Source of the DNA: CALLPQ01 sp038531745
Lineage (GTDB): Bacteria; Pseudomonadota; Alphaproteobacteria; Caulobacterales; Parvularculaceae
Direction: 5' to 3'
Assembly (NCBI GenBank): GCA_038531745.1
Contig: JBCBBJ010000008.1
Coordinates: 62,001-126,000, forward strand
Length of the DNA: 64,000 bases
Under the pieces are notes generated by a model. That model saw nothing but the letters and a program-made list of their open reading frames with translations, ran no database searches and was not told the DNA's origin. Below are positions 9,002 to 16,799 of the stretch, in pieces. A program made the translations under genes and the position numbers. How positions within the stretch are numbered: the first letter of the stretch is position 1; each line of letters begins with the position of its first letter.

Positions 9002-9159
9002 GGCTTTGCGTTTTGCGAGCGGCTGTGTTGTTCGCGGTCGCGCAAAGACCTTAACCGCCCGATTTGACGATAGATCAGTCCACCGATGACCGCGGCACTG
9101 GCGAGGTAACACGGCCAGATATAGACCCCGTAACCGCCCATGGCGAAAAATTCAGCCAT
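8998..9159 (-). CDS. ccmD: Heme exporter protein CcmD
   Basis: 53-aa small membrane protein starting MAEFFAMGGYGVYIWPCYLAS, with one membrane helix followed by a basic tail. CcmD holds holo-CcmE in the CcmABC complex during release of heme chaperone. The MGGYxxYIWPxY signature and the position immediately after ccmC identify it. The start lies inside the ccmC 3' end (8-bp overlap). The stop TAG shares the palindrome CTAG with the stop of convergent lpdA. A longer in-frame reading upstream is only ccmC antiphase sequence. Confidence 0.85.
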   Translation of the reverse strand: MAEFFAMGGYGVYIWPCYLASAAVIGGLIYRQIGRLRSLRDREQHSRSQNAKP

Positions 9160-9922
9160 GGGTACCGCCCGCAGTGGGCGCCATCGCTTCCACCGGCGAG
9201 GCTGTGGAAACAGGGCGGTGTGGCTGACGCGCCAAACGCAACTCAATGATCTGGCTTTCGACCCCGGTCAGCACATACCAGATGAACAAGAGTGTATAAG
9301 CAAGGATCATCACGAGGAGCGGTGTCAAAATTGCCGCGCCAATGGTCGGCCCGCTGGCGCGGATGATACTGGCGGGCTGATGCAGCGTGTTCCACCAGTC
9401 AACCGAAAATTTGATAATTGGAATATTGATAAACCCGACCATGGCAATGATGCGAGCAAAGCGCGCAGCGCGGGCCTTATCGTCAATGGCCTGCCAGATC
9501 GACAGATAGCCCAGATAGATAAACATCAGAACAAGGACTGATGTAAGCCGAGCGTCCCAAACCCACCACGCGCCCCAAGTGGGTTTTCCCCACACTGCAC
9601 CAGTGATGAGCGCCAGGATGGTCATGGCCAAACCAAACGGCGCAGCCGCAAGCGCCGCGCGGTCGGCGAGGGAATGGCGCCAAATAAACGCCACCACAGA
9701 GGCAACCGTGATCATCGTGTAAGCGCCAAGGGCCATCCATGCGGCCGGCACATGGATATATATGATCCGTACACTGTCGCCCTGTTTGAAATCAGCCGGG
9801 GAAACGAAGAGGGCCAGATAGAGCCCTGCCGCAAGGCTGATAAGCGCGCTGGCAAAGACCCAGGGGCGCACAGTGCGTGATAACGCCTCAAACCGGGCGG
9901 GATTAGAGAAGAAGGATACCAT
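9152..9922 (-). CDS. ccmC: Heme exporter / cytochrome c maturation protein CcmC
   Basis: 256-aa six-helix membrane protein that loads heme onto CcmE. The periplasmic tryptophan-rich WWD motif WGKPTWGAWWVWDARLTS and flanking conserved histidines (IYIHVPAAW; VDWWNTLHQPAS) bind heme. Length matches the family (about 245). Second to last gene of ccmABCD; 10 bp separates it from ccmB. Confidence 0.94.
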   Translation of the reverse strand: MVSFFSNPARFEALSRTVRPWVFASALISLAAGLYLALFVSPADFKQGDSVRIIYIHVPAAWMALGAYTMITVASVVAFIWRHSLADRAALAAAPFGLAMTILALITGAVWGKPTWGAWWVWDARLTSVLVLMFIYLGYLSIWQAIDDKARAARFARIIAMVGFINIPIIKFSVDWWNTLHQPASIIRASGPTIGAAILTPLLVMILAYTLLFIWYVLTGVESQIIELRLARQPHRPVSTASPVEAMAPTAGGTHG

Positions 9923-9932
9923 GACGCTTTAG

Positions 9933-10658
9933 CTACTCCAGTCCAAGGCGGATCGCCAAGACGGCAAATGGCGGCAGAATGACCCCATAAAAGAGCATAA
10001 TGGCACCCAACAACAGGGTTTCCGGTGACAACCATTGAGCGCCAGCGAGGGTATTGGACGCGGCGCCAACAGGCCCCAAGCCGGCCTCCACTGCGCCAAT
10101 ACCGAATATCATTATTGGGACAACAAGGGGGGCAGCCAGACCCATCCCCAGGAGACCGCCCGTACGCGCACCCGCCGACACCGCGGCGGCCACCACACCG
10201 GCAAGGATAAGTGCCGGGCTCGCCAAAATGAGGAGAAGACTGGCCGCTCCTGCGCGGGCAAGCTCCACAGAAAACATCACAAAAGCAACCGGTACCGCCA
10301 ACGCGAGGGGGACGGCGAGCGAAATAAACGCCGCCAAAAGCCGCGCGTAAATATAGGGGAGAAGGCTTTTTTGCTCGGCGGCCAGAACCTGCAGCGTGCC
10401 GTCTTCGAGATCACCGCGAAAGAGATCGAGTACTGAAAACTGGACCGCCAGCAACAGCCCCAGCCAGATGATCGCCGGAGCCGCAGCACGCAAGGCCGCT
10501 GGCCCTGGACCAAGGGCAAAGCCCGACAGTCCCACAAAAATAAGGAAGAAAAAAAGCGTTTGCAGAACGCCGCCGCCACCGCGCACAGCCAACAGCAGAT
10601 CGCGCCTGACCAGCGTTAATACTAATCCGCCCACAGAAGGTAGAATTGCCTCAGTCAT
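9933..10658 (-). CDS. ccmB: Heme exporter membrane subunit CcmB
   Basis: About 241 aa with six hydrophobic segments; ABC-2-type permease that partners CcmA. Conserved features include VRRDLLLAVRGGGGVLQTLFFFL at the start and a DLEDGTLQ loop. I start it at the ATG encoding MTEAIL, 2 bp after the ccmA stop; a GTG at 10670 would add four residues and overlap ccmA. CcmAB uses ATP hydrolysis to release heme-loaded CcmE from CcmC/D. Confidence 0.92.
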   Translation of the reverse strand: MTEAILPSVGGLVLTLVRRDLLLAVRGGGGVLQTLFFFLIFVGLSGFALGPGPAALRAAAPAIIWLGLLLAVQFSVLDLFRGDLEDGTLQVLAAEQKSLLPYIYARLLAAFISLAVPLALAVPVAFVMFSVELARAGAASLLLILASPALILAGVVAAAVSAGARTGGLLGMGLAAPLVVPIMIFGIGAVEAGLGPVGAASNTLAGAQWLSPETLLLGAIMLFYGVILPPFAVLAIRLGLE

Positions 10659-10660
10659 CC

Positions 10661-11287
10661 TCAAGCACACTCGCCATCTTGGGGCGCAAGCGTAAGCTGC
10701 ATCGCCGGCACATCAATGGGATCATGGGTCGCGATGATGGCAAAGCCACCTCCCGCAAGATGCGCGCAGCATACATCTGCAACTAAGGCCCTGCCCGCGC
10801 GGTCGAGGGCGGCAGTTGGCTCATCAAGAAGCCACAGACTTCGCCCCGCCAGGAGACAACGGGCAAGCCCAAGACGCCGACGCTGGCCCGCAGACAAAAC
10901 GTGCGCGGGCTCCGACCCAAGGGCGGTGAGCCCCACGGTTTCAAGGGCCCCCATGAGCGCTGGCCGGTCGGCACGCCCCCGGTAACAGCGTTGCCAGAAA
11001 ATGAGATTTTCCTCGACGGTGAGCTTGGGCTTGAGCGGCACGGCATGGCCCTGGAACACCAATTGCGTTGGCAAAAGCGGCTGCCGCGTGTCGGTTTCGT
11101 CAACCCAGACAATCTCGCCCTCACCGGGCACCAAACCGGCCAGCACCTGCAACAAAGTTGATTTGCCGGTGCCATTATTGCCGAACACTTGCAATGCCGT
11201 CCCGGCGGCCAACGTGAGACTGACGCCCTCAAAGATCGGCACAGCGCCGCGCACGCAACGCAGATTTTTCACCGTCAAGGCGCCCAC
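10661..11287 (-). CDS. ccmA: Heme exporter ATP-binding protein CcmA
   Basis: 208-aa ABC ATPase: Walker A GNNGTGKST (about 36-44), signature LSAGQRRRLGLARCLL, Walker B LWLLDEPTAALD, and switch His in ATHD. The small size and the order ccmA-B-C-D identify it. First gene of the minus-strand ccm operon, divergent from ccmE across a 148-bp gap. Confidence 0.94.
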   Translation of the reverse strand: MGALTVKNLRCVRGAVPIFEGVSLTLAAGTALQVFGNNGTGKSTLLQVLAGLVPGEGEIVWVDETDTRQPLLPTQLVFQGHAVPLKPKLTVEENLIFWQRCYRGRADRPALMGALETVGLTALGSEPAHVLSAGQRRRLGLARCLLAGRSLWLLDEPTAALDRAGRALVADVCCAHLAGGGFAIIATHDPIDVPAMQLTLAPQDGECA

Positions 11288-11435
11288 GGGCGACCCCCTG
11301 TTTCAAACAATCGGAAGCAAAAACGCATAAACGCCTGAATTCGCTTCCCTTCTCTACCGTCTCCGCGACGAATTCGAGCGCCCATTGACCCCATAACCCC
11401 TTGGCAGCGCGTCAACCAAGGCTTAAATCTCGCCC

Positions 11436-11894
11436 ATGAAGCCGATAAAGCGAAATCGACGAGTCCTCTATCTTGGCGTTGGCGGGTTAGCGCTCGCCAT
11501 GGCTGCCGGCTTGACGTTTACGGCGTTGAGCCAGAATATCGATTACTTTTATACCCCTGGCGATGTGATGGCGGCCACCAGCACGGGCGAGCCCTTACCG
11601 GCACGGCGCATTCGCCTTGGTGGCCTGGTGGCCGAGGGCACGGTACGCGACGGCGCAGGGGTCGAAAAAATCTTTGAGGTGACTGACGGCAAGGACAAGA
11701 TCACGGTCACCTATGATGGCATCCTGCCGGACCTTTTTAGCGAAGGTCAGGGCGTGATTGCCCAGGGCCGCTTTGGTCCCGATGGCCACTTCAAAGCCGA
11801 CATTATTCTTGCCAAACATGATGAAAACTACGAGCCAAAGGAACTGGCCGGGATTGGCGATGAGCCGACGGTGAATGACAGGGTTGCACGATAG
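11436..11894 (+). CDS. ccmE: Heme chaperone CcmE
   Basis: 152-aa periplasmic OB-fold chaperone with one N-terminal anchor (about residues 10-32). Covalent heme-binding motif HDENY at 128-132. Motif RIRLGGLVAEGTV and the DITVTYxGILPDLF-type strand are typical. It receives heme from CcmC and delivers it to CcmF/H, which are not in this window. Placed divergently from ccmABCD. Confidence 0.94.
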   Translation: MKPIKRNRRVLYLGVGGLALAMAAGLTFTALSQNIDYFYTPGDVMAATSTGEPLPARRIRLGGLVAEGTVRDGAGVEKIFEVTDGKDKITVTYDGILPDLFSEGQGVIAQGRFGPDGHFKADIILAKHDENYEPKELAGIGDEPTVNDRVAR

Positions 11895-12023
11895 CGAGAA
11901 GGTGCGGCGAGATAGGGCTCTGTCCGCTGAACTTTCCCAATCGCCTGCCCTCGACTTGATCGCGGGGTCGGGGATAATCCGTCCACAGAGGTTATAGCCA
12001 AACTGCCGTGCGATCCATCATGC

Positions 12024-13238
12024 CTACTCCGCCGCAAGAGGCTGCGCTTTACCCTCGGCCCTTGCCTTGCGTGGAAGCCAGATATTATCGCGCCAACCGA
12101 TTTCATCAACGCATTCAACAGCTTTTAGGAAACTTACCGGCGGCTTGCCCACCAGGGTCCGGAGTTTGTCGGCCCGTGAGGAGCGGGCCGCATAGAACCG
12201 TTCAATCAATCCGCCATTGAGGCGATAAAACCGTTGCAGCACCTTATGCCGCCCTTCGGGTTTGGCCGCATAAAACAGGAACCGTGAAAGCATCCGGTAA
12301 AAGGCGCGGTCTTTCCAGCGTTCGCGCGCATGATCACGGGTAAGCGCAGCAAGCGCCGGACCGGAATGGTCATCGCTGCGCGCAATTGCCTCCGCGAGGG
12401 CAGCCGCATCGGGGAGTGAATAGCCCGTAAGCGGATGAAAAAGCCCAGCGCCGAGGCCAGCAACGCCAATACCAGCGGGATAGGCACTAAGATGGTCATC
12501 AATATTACCCGCCAGCGCGATCGGTAACACGCCGTCTTCCTCCCGCACAATTGCATCAATTGCCCATCCAGCCTGCGCACAATAGGTTTCAATACGTTGA
12601 CGGATGGCTGCGCGGTCTAGCGCTGCGCCATCGGCATAATATGTATCCTCGACCAGTGCAGTGTCATCGGTAAAGGGTAGAACGTATACGAACCGATACC
12701 CATCATCCTGCGGGATAGTTGCATCCATAATAATCGGCACCGTCAAACCGTGGGGGGCCTTAAACCGGATTTCCTGACCCAGAAATTTCTGGAACCCAAT
12801 GGTCAACGCATCGGATTGGCGTTGGCCCCGCGCATCAATAACAGCGCCGGCAGCGATATGGTCACCATTGTCCAGATGAACCCCATTCGCCTCAACCCGG
12901 TCAACGCGCCGACCGGTCACAAGATTGTCGCCGAGAAGCGGCGCCACACATTCCTGCAAGCGTTCCGATGTCGTTGAACAATAGCCGGTATCAAGCACGC
13001 GCGTATGACGAGGAAAACGCACCTGTTGGCGTGGCCATTCGACGGCAACCATCGCCTGCATCCACTGGAGGGTTTCGGGCGGTAAATCTGTTTTATGAAA
13101 AGACCAGGTGTGATTGCCGCCCAGCTGCGCAGCTTTTTCAACAACCGTAACGGCAAGATCAGGATGGTGAATACGCAGGCGCCAGGCGATCAACGCCCCC
13201 GAAAGCCCGCCACCAGCAATAACCACATCTGATTTCAT
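12024..13238 (-). CDS. crtY: Lycopene beta-cyclase CrtY
   Basis: 404-aa flavoprotein that cyclises lycopene ends into beta-ionone rings. N-terminal dinucleotide site VVIAGGGLSGALIAWRL (5-21), followed by GGNHTWSFH, DARG, GFQKFLGQEI, the VEDTYY strand, EEDGVLPIALAG and FHPLTGYSLPDA near the C terminus, all CrtY hallmarks. Length is typical (380-405). Divergent from an ATP-grasp gene over a 137-bp gap with a symmetric element. The products it makes with CrtR are beta-ring hydroxylated carotenoids. Confidence 0.93.
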   Translation of the reverse strand: MKSDVVIAGGGLSGALIAWRLRIHHPDLAVTVVEKAAQLGGNHTWSFHKTDLPPETLQWMQAMVAVEWPRQQVRFPRHTRVLDTGYCSTTSERLQECVAPLLGDNLVTGRRVDRVEANGVHLDNGDHIAAGAVIDARGQRQSDALTIGFQKFLGQEIRFKAPHGLTVPIIMDATIPQDDGYRFVYVLPFTDDTALVEDTYYADGAALDRAAIRQRIETYCAQAGWAIDAIVREEDGVLPIALAGNIDDHLSAYPAGIGVAGLGAGLFHPLTGYSLPDAAALAEAIARSDDHSGPALAALTRDHARERWKDRAFYRMLSRFLFYAAKPEGRHKVLQRFYRLNGGLIERFYAARSSRADKLRTLVGKPPVSFLKAVECVDEIGWRDNIWLPRKARAEGKAQPLAAE

Positions 13239-13345
13239 TGGCCTTCTTTCATTGGGGCCTTTTTACGCGTGTTTGCGGCCTGAAACGGCATGAAGCCTGC
13301 CCAAATGCGGACGGCAACACACGCGCAATCCTTTGTACGTATCGC

Positions 13346-13365
13346 TTGACATGTGCTAGTGTCAA
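13346..13365. promoter_or_regulatory. Inverted repeat TTGACA-N8-TGTCAA between crtY and the ATP-grasp gene
   Basis: TTGACATGTGCTAGTGTCAA has perfect 6-bp arms and ends 10 bp before the ATP-grasp ATG. Read on the minus strand the right arm is a perfect -35 TTGACA, with a weak -10 17 bp on (ATACGT), so it could overlap the crtY promoter. The position suits an operator that controls both divergent genes. The binding protein is unknown. Confidence 0.4.
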
Positions 13366-13375
13366 TTAACGAAGC

Positions 13376-14578
13376 ATGACGGCAATGACCCAAACAGTCC
13401 TTCTAACCCTCGGGCGCCTGCCAAAAGCGCTGGAACTGGCCCGTGCCCTTAACGGGGCGGGGGCGCGGGTGATCGTCACCGACCCGTTTGCGCGGCATCT
13501 TTGCTGGCCTTCCCGTGCGGTGGCAAAGTCCATTTGCGTGCCCGCCCCGGCGACGGACCCTGCCGGTTACCGGGATGCGCTGCTCACCGTGATTCGTGCA
13601 GAAAACATCGATCTCGTTGTGCCCATTTCAGAGGAGGCGCTGCACACAACGCTTTTGGCCCCGCATTTGCCCAATGGCGTCCGGCTCTTTGGCCCCAACC
13701 ATGAGACCCTGCGTCGCTTGCATGACAAATTGAGCTTTAACCGTGCGGCGCAAGCGGCGGGATTGGACGCACCGGAAACCCACAACGCGCACACGTCGGC
13801 CGCGCGCATCCTAGCGAGCGAGGGCGATTACATTCTCAAACCCGCCCATGGCTGTTCCGGTCAAGGGTTTTCACAGCACCCGCGCGGCACCGCTATCCCG
13901 GACGATGGGCATTATGCCAACCATGTGGCGCAAGATTACGTGGACGGACGCCATGTGAGTGTCCAGGCGATAGCCCATGGCGGGCAACTTACCGGCTGTG
14001 TTGCCTATGAAGGGCTGATCTTTGCCGGCAGTGTTGCCACCTGTTTTGAACGCGTCGATGACGAACCGGCGCTAGAGCCATGGGTACAGCATTTTGTTCG
14101 GTACCATGACTATTCGGGTTTTGTCGCCTTTGATTTCATTATTGATGCACGCGGGCCCATGGCGATTGAATGCAATCCCCGCCTGACCAGCGGCGTGCAT
14201 TTTTTTGATCCAAATGATATGGCCGCTTGCGTCCTTGATCCGGCAACGCCGCGCACCGTACGCCTGAAAGCTCAGCGTCGTTTTCAGGAAGGCCATACCA
14301 GTCTGACCGAAGCGTATGGCGATTTCTTCCGCCCCCGCACCTTTTTGCGCCATTTGAAAACTATGGCCGGGGCAAAAGATGTTTTGTTCAGCGCGCAAGA
14401 CCCCCTGCCCTTTTTGCTCATGACGCCCATGTCATGGGATCTCCTGAAACAGGTAGTCTTTGACGGTCGCACTTTTGGCGAAGCGGCAACCCACGATATC
14501 GAATGGCAAGGGGTGCAAATCGACACCGCGACCACGGCCACAACGCAAAAGCAACCGTCAACGGAGCATTATGCATGA
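13376..14578 (+). CDS. ATP-grasp domain enzyme of unknown substrate
   Basis: 400 aa. N-terminal pre-ATP-grasp fold (about 1-115; TLGRLPKALELARALNGAGARVIV and VVPISEEAL). ATP-grasp domain about 115-310 with KLSFNRAAQAAGLDAPET, YILKPAHGCSGQGF (ATP-binding lysine and Gly-rich loop), QDYVDGRHVSVQA, and the metal/catalytic strand FDFI...MAIECNPRLTSGVHFF. This resembles carbamoyl-phosphate-synthase-like carboxylate-amine ligases, which activate a carboxylate as acyl phosphate. The C-terminal 90 residues are unassigned. It lies between crtY and a P450, with a 10-bp convergent overlap with the P450. Substrate unknown; ligation to a carotenoid-derived or unrelated acid is speculation. Confidence 0.75.
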   Translation: MTAMTQTVLLTLGRLPKALELARALNGAGARVIVTDPFARHLCWPSRAVAKSICVPAPATDPAGYRDALLTVIRAENIDLVVPISEEALHTTLLAPHLPNGVRLFGPNHETLRRLHDKLSFNRAAQAAGLDAPETHNAHTSAARILASEGDYILKPAHGCSGQGFSQHPRGTAIPDDGHYANHVAQDYVDGRHVSVQAIAHGGQLTGCVAYEGLIFAGSVATCFERVDDEPALEPWVQHFVRYHDYSGFVAFDFIIDARGPMAIECNPRLTSGVHFFDPNDMAACVLDPATPRTVRLKAQRRFQEGHTSLTEAYGDFFRPRTFLRHLKTMAGAKDVLFSAQDPLPFLLMTPMSWDLLKQVVFDGRTFGEAATHDIEWQGVQIDTATTATTQKQPSTEHYA

Positions 14579-15972
14579 GCCGGTTTGACGGTCACCATAA
14601 TCTGATCGGCGGGCCGTGTGGTCAGGCGCGCGGCGGGGCGCACATTTTCCGGCGCATGGACCGTGAAATCATAGGCCCGGGCCAATTGCGCGATGATCAA
14701 AATTGCCTCAACCAACGCAAAACCCGCCCCCACACAGGTATGGGGCCCAAAGCCGAACGGCATATAGGCCCCGGCAGGAATGTCGCCCTCACGCGCCGGC
14801 ATAAAACGATCCGCATCGAAAACATGGGGGTCAGTCCAGTGGTCCGCATGGCGGTGCAGGGTCCAGGGCGCAATCATCACCAAGGCTCCCTTGCGCAGTT
14901 TGCGCCCGCCAATCTCAACATCGCGCAGAGCAATACGCGGCATAAATGTGATCGGCGGATACAGCCTCAACGTCTCGCGAAAAACCGCGCGGATAAAAAT
15001 CATTTTCTTGGTATCGTCAAAGGTGATGGGCCCGGTACCCACCACATCGCTTACCTCCGCCCGGACACGGCGCAGAATATCCGGCCGGATACTGAGAATA
15101 TAAAAGACCCACGTCAAAACGCTGGCCGTTGTTTCATGGCCCGCCAGAAAAAATACGCCCAATTGGTCGATCAATTCTTCCCGGGTGAAAGCGGCCCCAT
15201 TCTCGGGATCACGCGCAGCCATAACGGCAGCAGCAATATCCCCGTTTGCCCCATCCTGTTTTGTATTGGCCGACGACGTCTGTTGGTGATGGTCAATCAA
15301 TTGGCCCAGATGGTGGCGGATACGGGTACACGCCGCCAGAACCGCCGGGTCCTGATCGATTTTTGCCCAGGCCTTATCGGTAATCAAACGCCATACTTTT
15401 ACCTGCGCCACACCGCGCTCAAAAATCAGAAAATCGTCAAACACATCGCGCGCCATGTGGGAGGCAAGGGAGACCGAAAACACCGTGCGGCAGATAATAT
15501 CCGCGGTCAGCTGTCCCATGGCGAGGTCGAGGGAGATCGGCTTGCCGCTATCCGCCGCCGCCTCCAAATGGGCTTGGTAGTCGTCAACGGCGGCAGTCAT
15601 CGCCTCATAAGCAACCGTCAGACGCATATAGGAAAACGCCGGGTCGATCATCGCGCGCTGGCGTCGCCATTTCTCCCCGTCAGAGACAAAGATCGAATCG
15701 CCAATCAGCGGTTCCAACGCCCCTACCATCAGATCGCTTTTGGGAAACGCCCCGCCCTTATCAAGCATGATTTCGCGCACCATGGCCGGGTCATTAAACA
15801 GCACGATGGAGCGACGCGAATAGCCGAGTGTGCCGCTTTTCATTCGGTAAGCCGCCGCGGGCAACAGGCTCAACAAGTCACCATCACCGTGCCGGACCGT
15901 ACGCGCAAGCGCCAACAAAGGGGGCAACATTGCCGGGTGCGGGGGGGTAAATCTATCGCCCATTACTCTCAT
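14569..15972 (-). CDS. Cytochrome P450
   Basis: 467 aa, soluble bacterial type. I-helix oxygen-binding motif FFLAGHETTAS (about 280-290), K-helix ETLRLYPP, PERF-equivalent FDADRFMP, and heme ligand Cys413 in FGFGPHTCVGAGFALVE. The layout (VSDGEKWRRQRAMIDPAFS near the C-helix) fits the class that includes CYP175A1, the Thermus beta-carotene hydroxylase. Neighbours crtY, crtD-like and crtR-like genes support a carotenoid substrate. A ferredoxin-reductase-like gene at 21.7-22.9 kb might supply electrons; no ferredoxin is seen. ATG at 15963 is an alternative start. Confidence 0.85.
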   Translation of the reverse strand: MRVMGDRFTPPHPAMLPPLLALARTVRHGDGDLLSLLPAAAYRMKSGTLGYSRRSIVLFNDPAMVREIMLDKGGAFPKSDLMVGALEPLIGDSIFVSDGEKWRRQRAMIDPAFSYMRLTVAYEAMTAAVDDYQAHLEAAADSGKPISLDLAMGQLTADIICRTVFSVSLASHMARDVFDDFLIFERGVAQVKVWRLITDKAWAKIDQDPAVLAACTRIRHHLGQLIDHHQQTSSANTKQDGANGDIAAAVMAARDPENGAAFTREELIDQLGVFFLAGHETTASVLTWVFYILSIRPDILRRVRAEVSDVVGTGPITFDDTKKMIFIRAVFRETLRLYPPITFMPRIALRDVEIGGRKLRKGALVMIAPWTLHRHADHWTDPHVFDADRFMPAREGDIPAGAYMPFGFGPHTCVGAGFALVEAILIIAQLARAYDFTVHAPENVRPAARLTTRPADQIMVTVKPAHA

Positions 15973-16019
15973 CCGTATCAGGATTACCTGTCACCACACT
16001 ATCGGGGGTATCCATAATC

Positions 16020-16799
16020 ATGTCCACCCATCACCTCTTCGACCTCCTGATCCTGGGGCATATCACCACCGGTGCGCCGGGTTTGATAAGTTTCTGGGTG
16101 CCGGTCCTATCGCGTAAGGGCAGCCGAAGCCACAAATTCTGGGGCAAAGCGTTCACGATCATGATGCTCATCACCGGATGCTTTGCTGTTGCCATGGCAA
16201 GCATGACGCTTGTCTATCCCGTTGCAACCCACCCGCAATTGATGAACCATCCGGAGTTTTCTGATCCCCGTTTAATCCGTGGCATCTTCGGCTGGATGAT
16301 GCTCTATCTTGCTATTTTGACTATCAATCTGGCTTGGTATGGCTGGCTTGCCGTTCGGCATAAACGTCAGCATGCTGGCAATATGGCCTGGCATAATGTT
16401 TGCCTACAGATCATTCTTTTTATTGCCTCGGTCAATTGCGCCATTCAGGGCATCCTTATCGGCCAACTGATGATGGTGGGTATTTCGTTTGTAGGCTTTG
16501 CCACGGTGGGCACCAATTTGTGGTTTATCCTGAACCGCGCGCCAACCCCGCGGACCTGGCTTTTAGAACATATCAAGGCGCTGGTGGGCACTGGCATCTC
16601 TGTTTATACCGCTTTTTTTGCCTTTGGCGCGGTCCGCTATGTGCCGCAACTCGCGTTAAACCCGGTACTTTGGGCGGTGCCACTCGTGACGGGGTTAGCG
16701 CTGATCCTTTATCATCAATATAAGGTTCGTCAGATGATGCCGATTGCGCCCACGCGCGCGCCATCAGCGAGAAAACCCCTACAGGTACCGGCCGAATGA
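16020..16799 (+). CDS. Multi-pass membrane protein, DUF2306-like, in the carotenoid block
   Basis: 259 aa with about seven predicted membrane helices (around 8-28, 45-68, 92-115, 128-150, 150-170, 185-205, 215-233). Conserved-looking polar positions sit in or by helices: HITTGAP, SRSHKFWGK and MAWHNVCLQ. The H...G...F...SHKFWGK pattern recalls the DUF2306 family. It overlaps the crtD-like gene by ATGA (4 bp), so the two are probably translated together, and it starts 47 bp from the divergent P450. Function unknown; heme- or quinone-binding or carotenoid handling are only possibilities. Confidence 0.6.
   Translation: MSTHHLFDLLILGHITTGAPGLISFWVPVLSRKGSRSHKFWGKAFTIMMLITGCFAVAMASMTLVYPVATHPQLMNHPEFSDPRLIRGIFGWMMLYLAILTINLAWYGWLAVRHKRQHAGNMAWHNVCLQIILFIASVNCAIQGILIGQLMMVGISFVGFATVGTNLWFILNRAPTPRTWLLEHIKALVGTGISVYTAFFAFGAVRYVPQLALNPVLWAVPLVTGLALILYHQYKVRQMMPIAPTRAPSARKPLQVPAE

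Noticed and set aside
14503..16017. 504-codon open frame on the + strand covering the whole P450 gene, longer than the P450 frame itself
   Set aside because: It is the antisense of a gene with clear P450 motifs; its translation is rich in Arg, His and Gln with no domain-like pattern, and it would also overlap the 3' end of the ATP-grasp gene.
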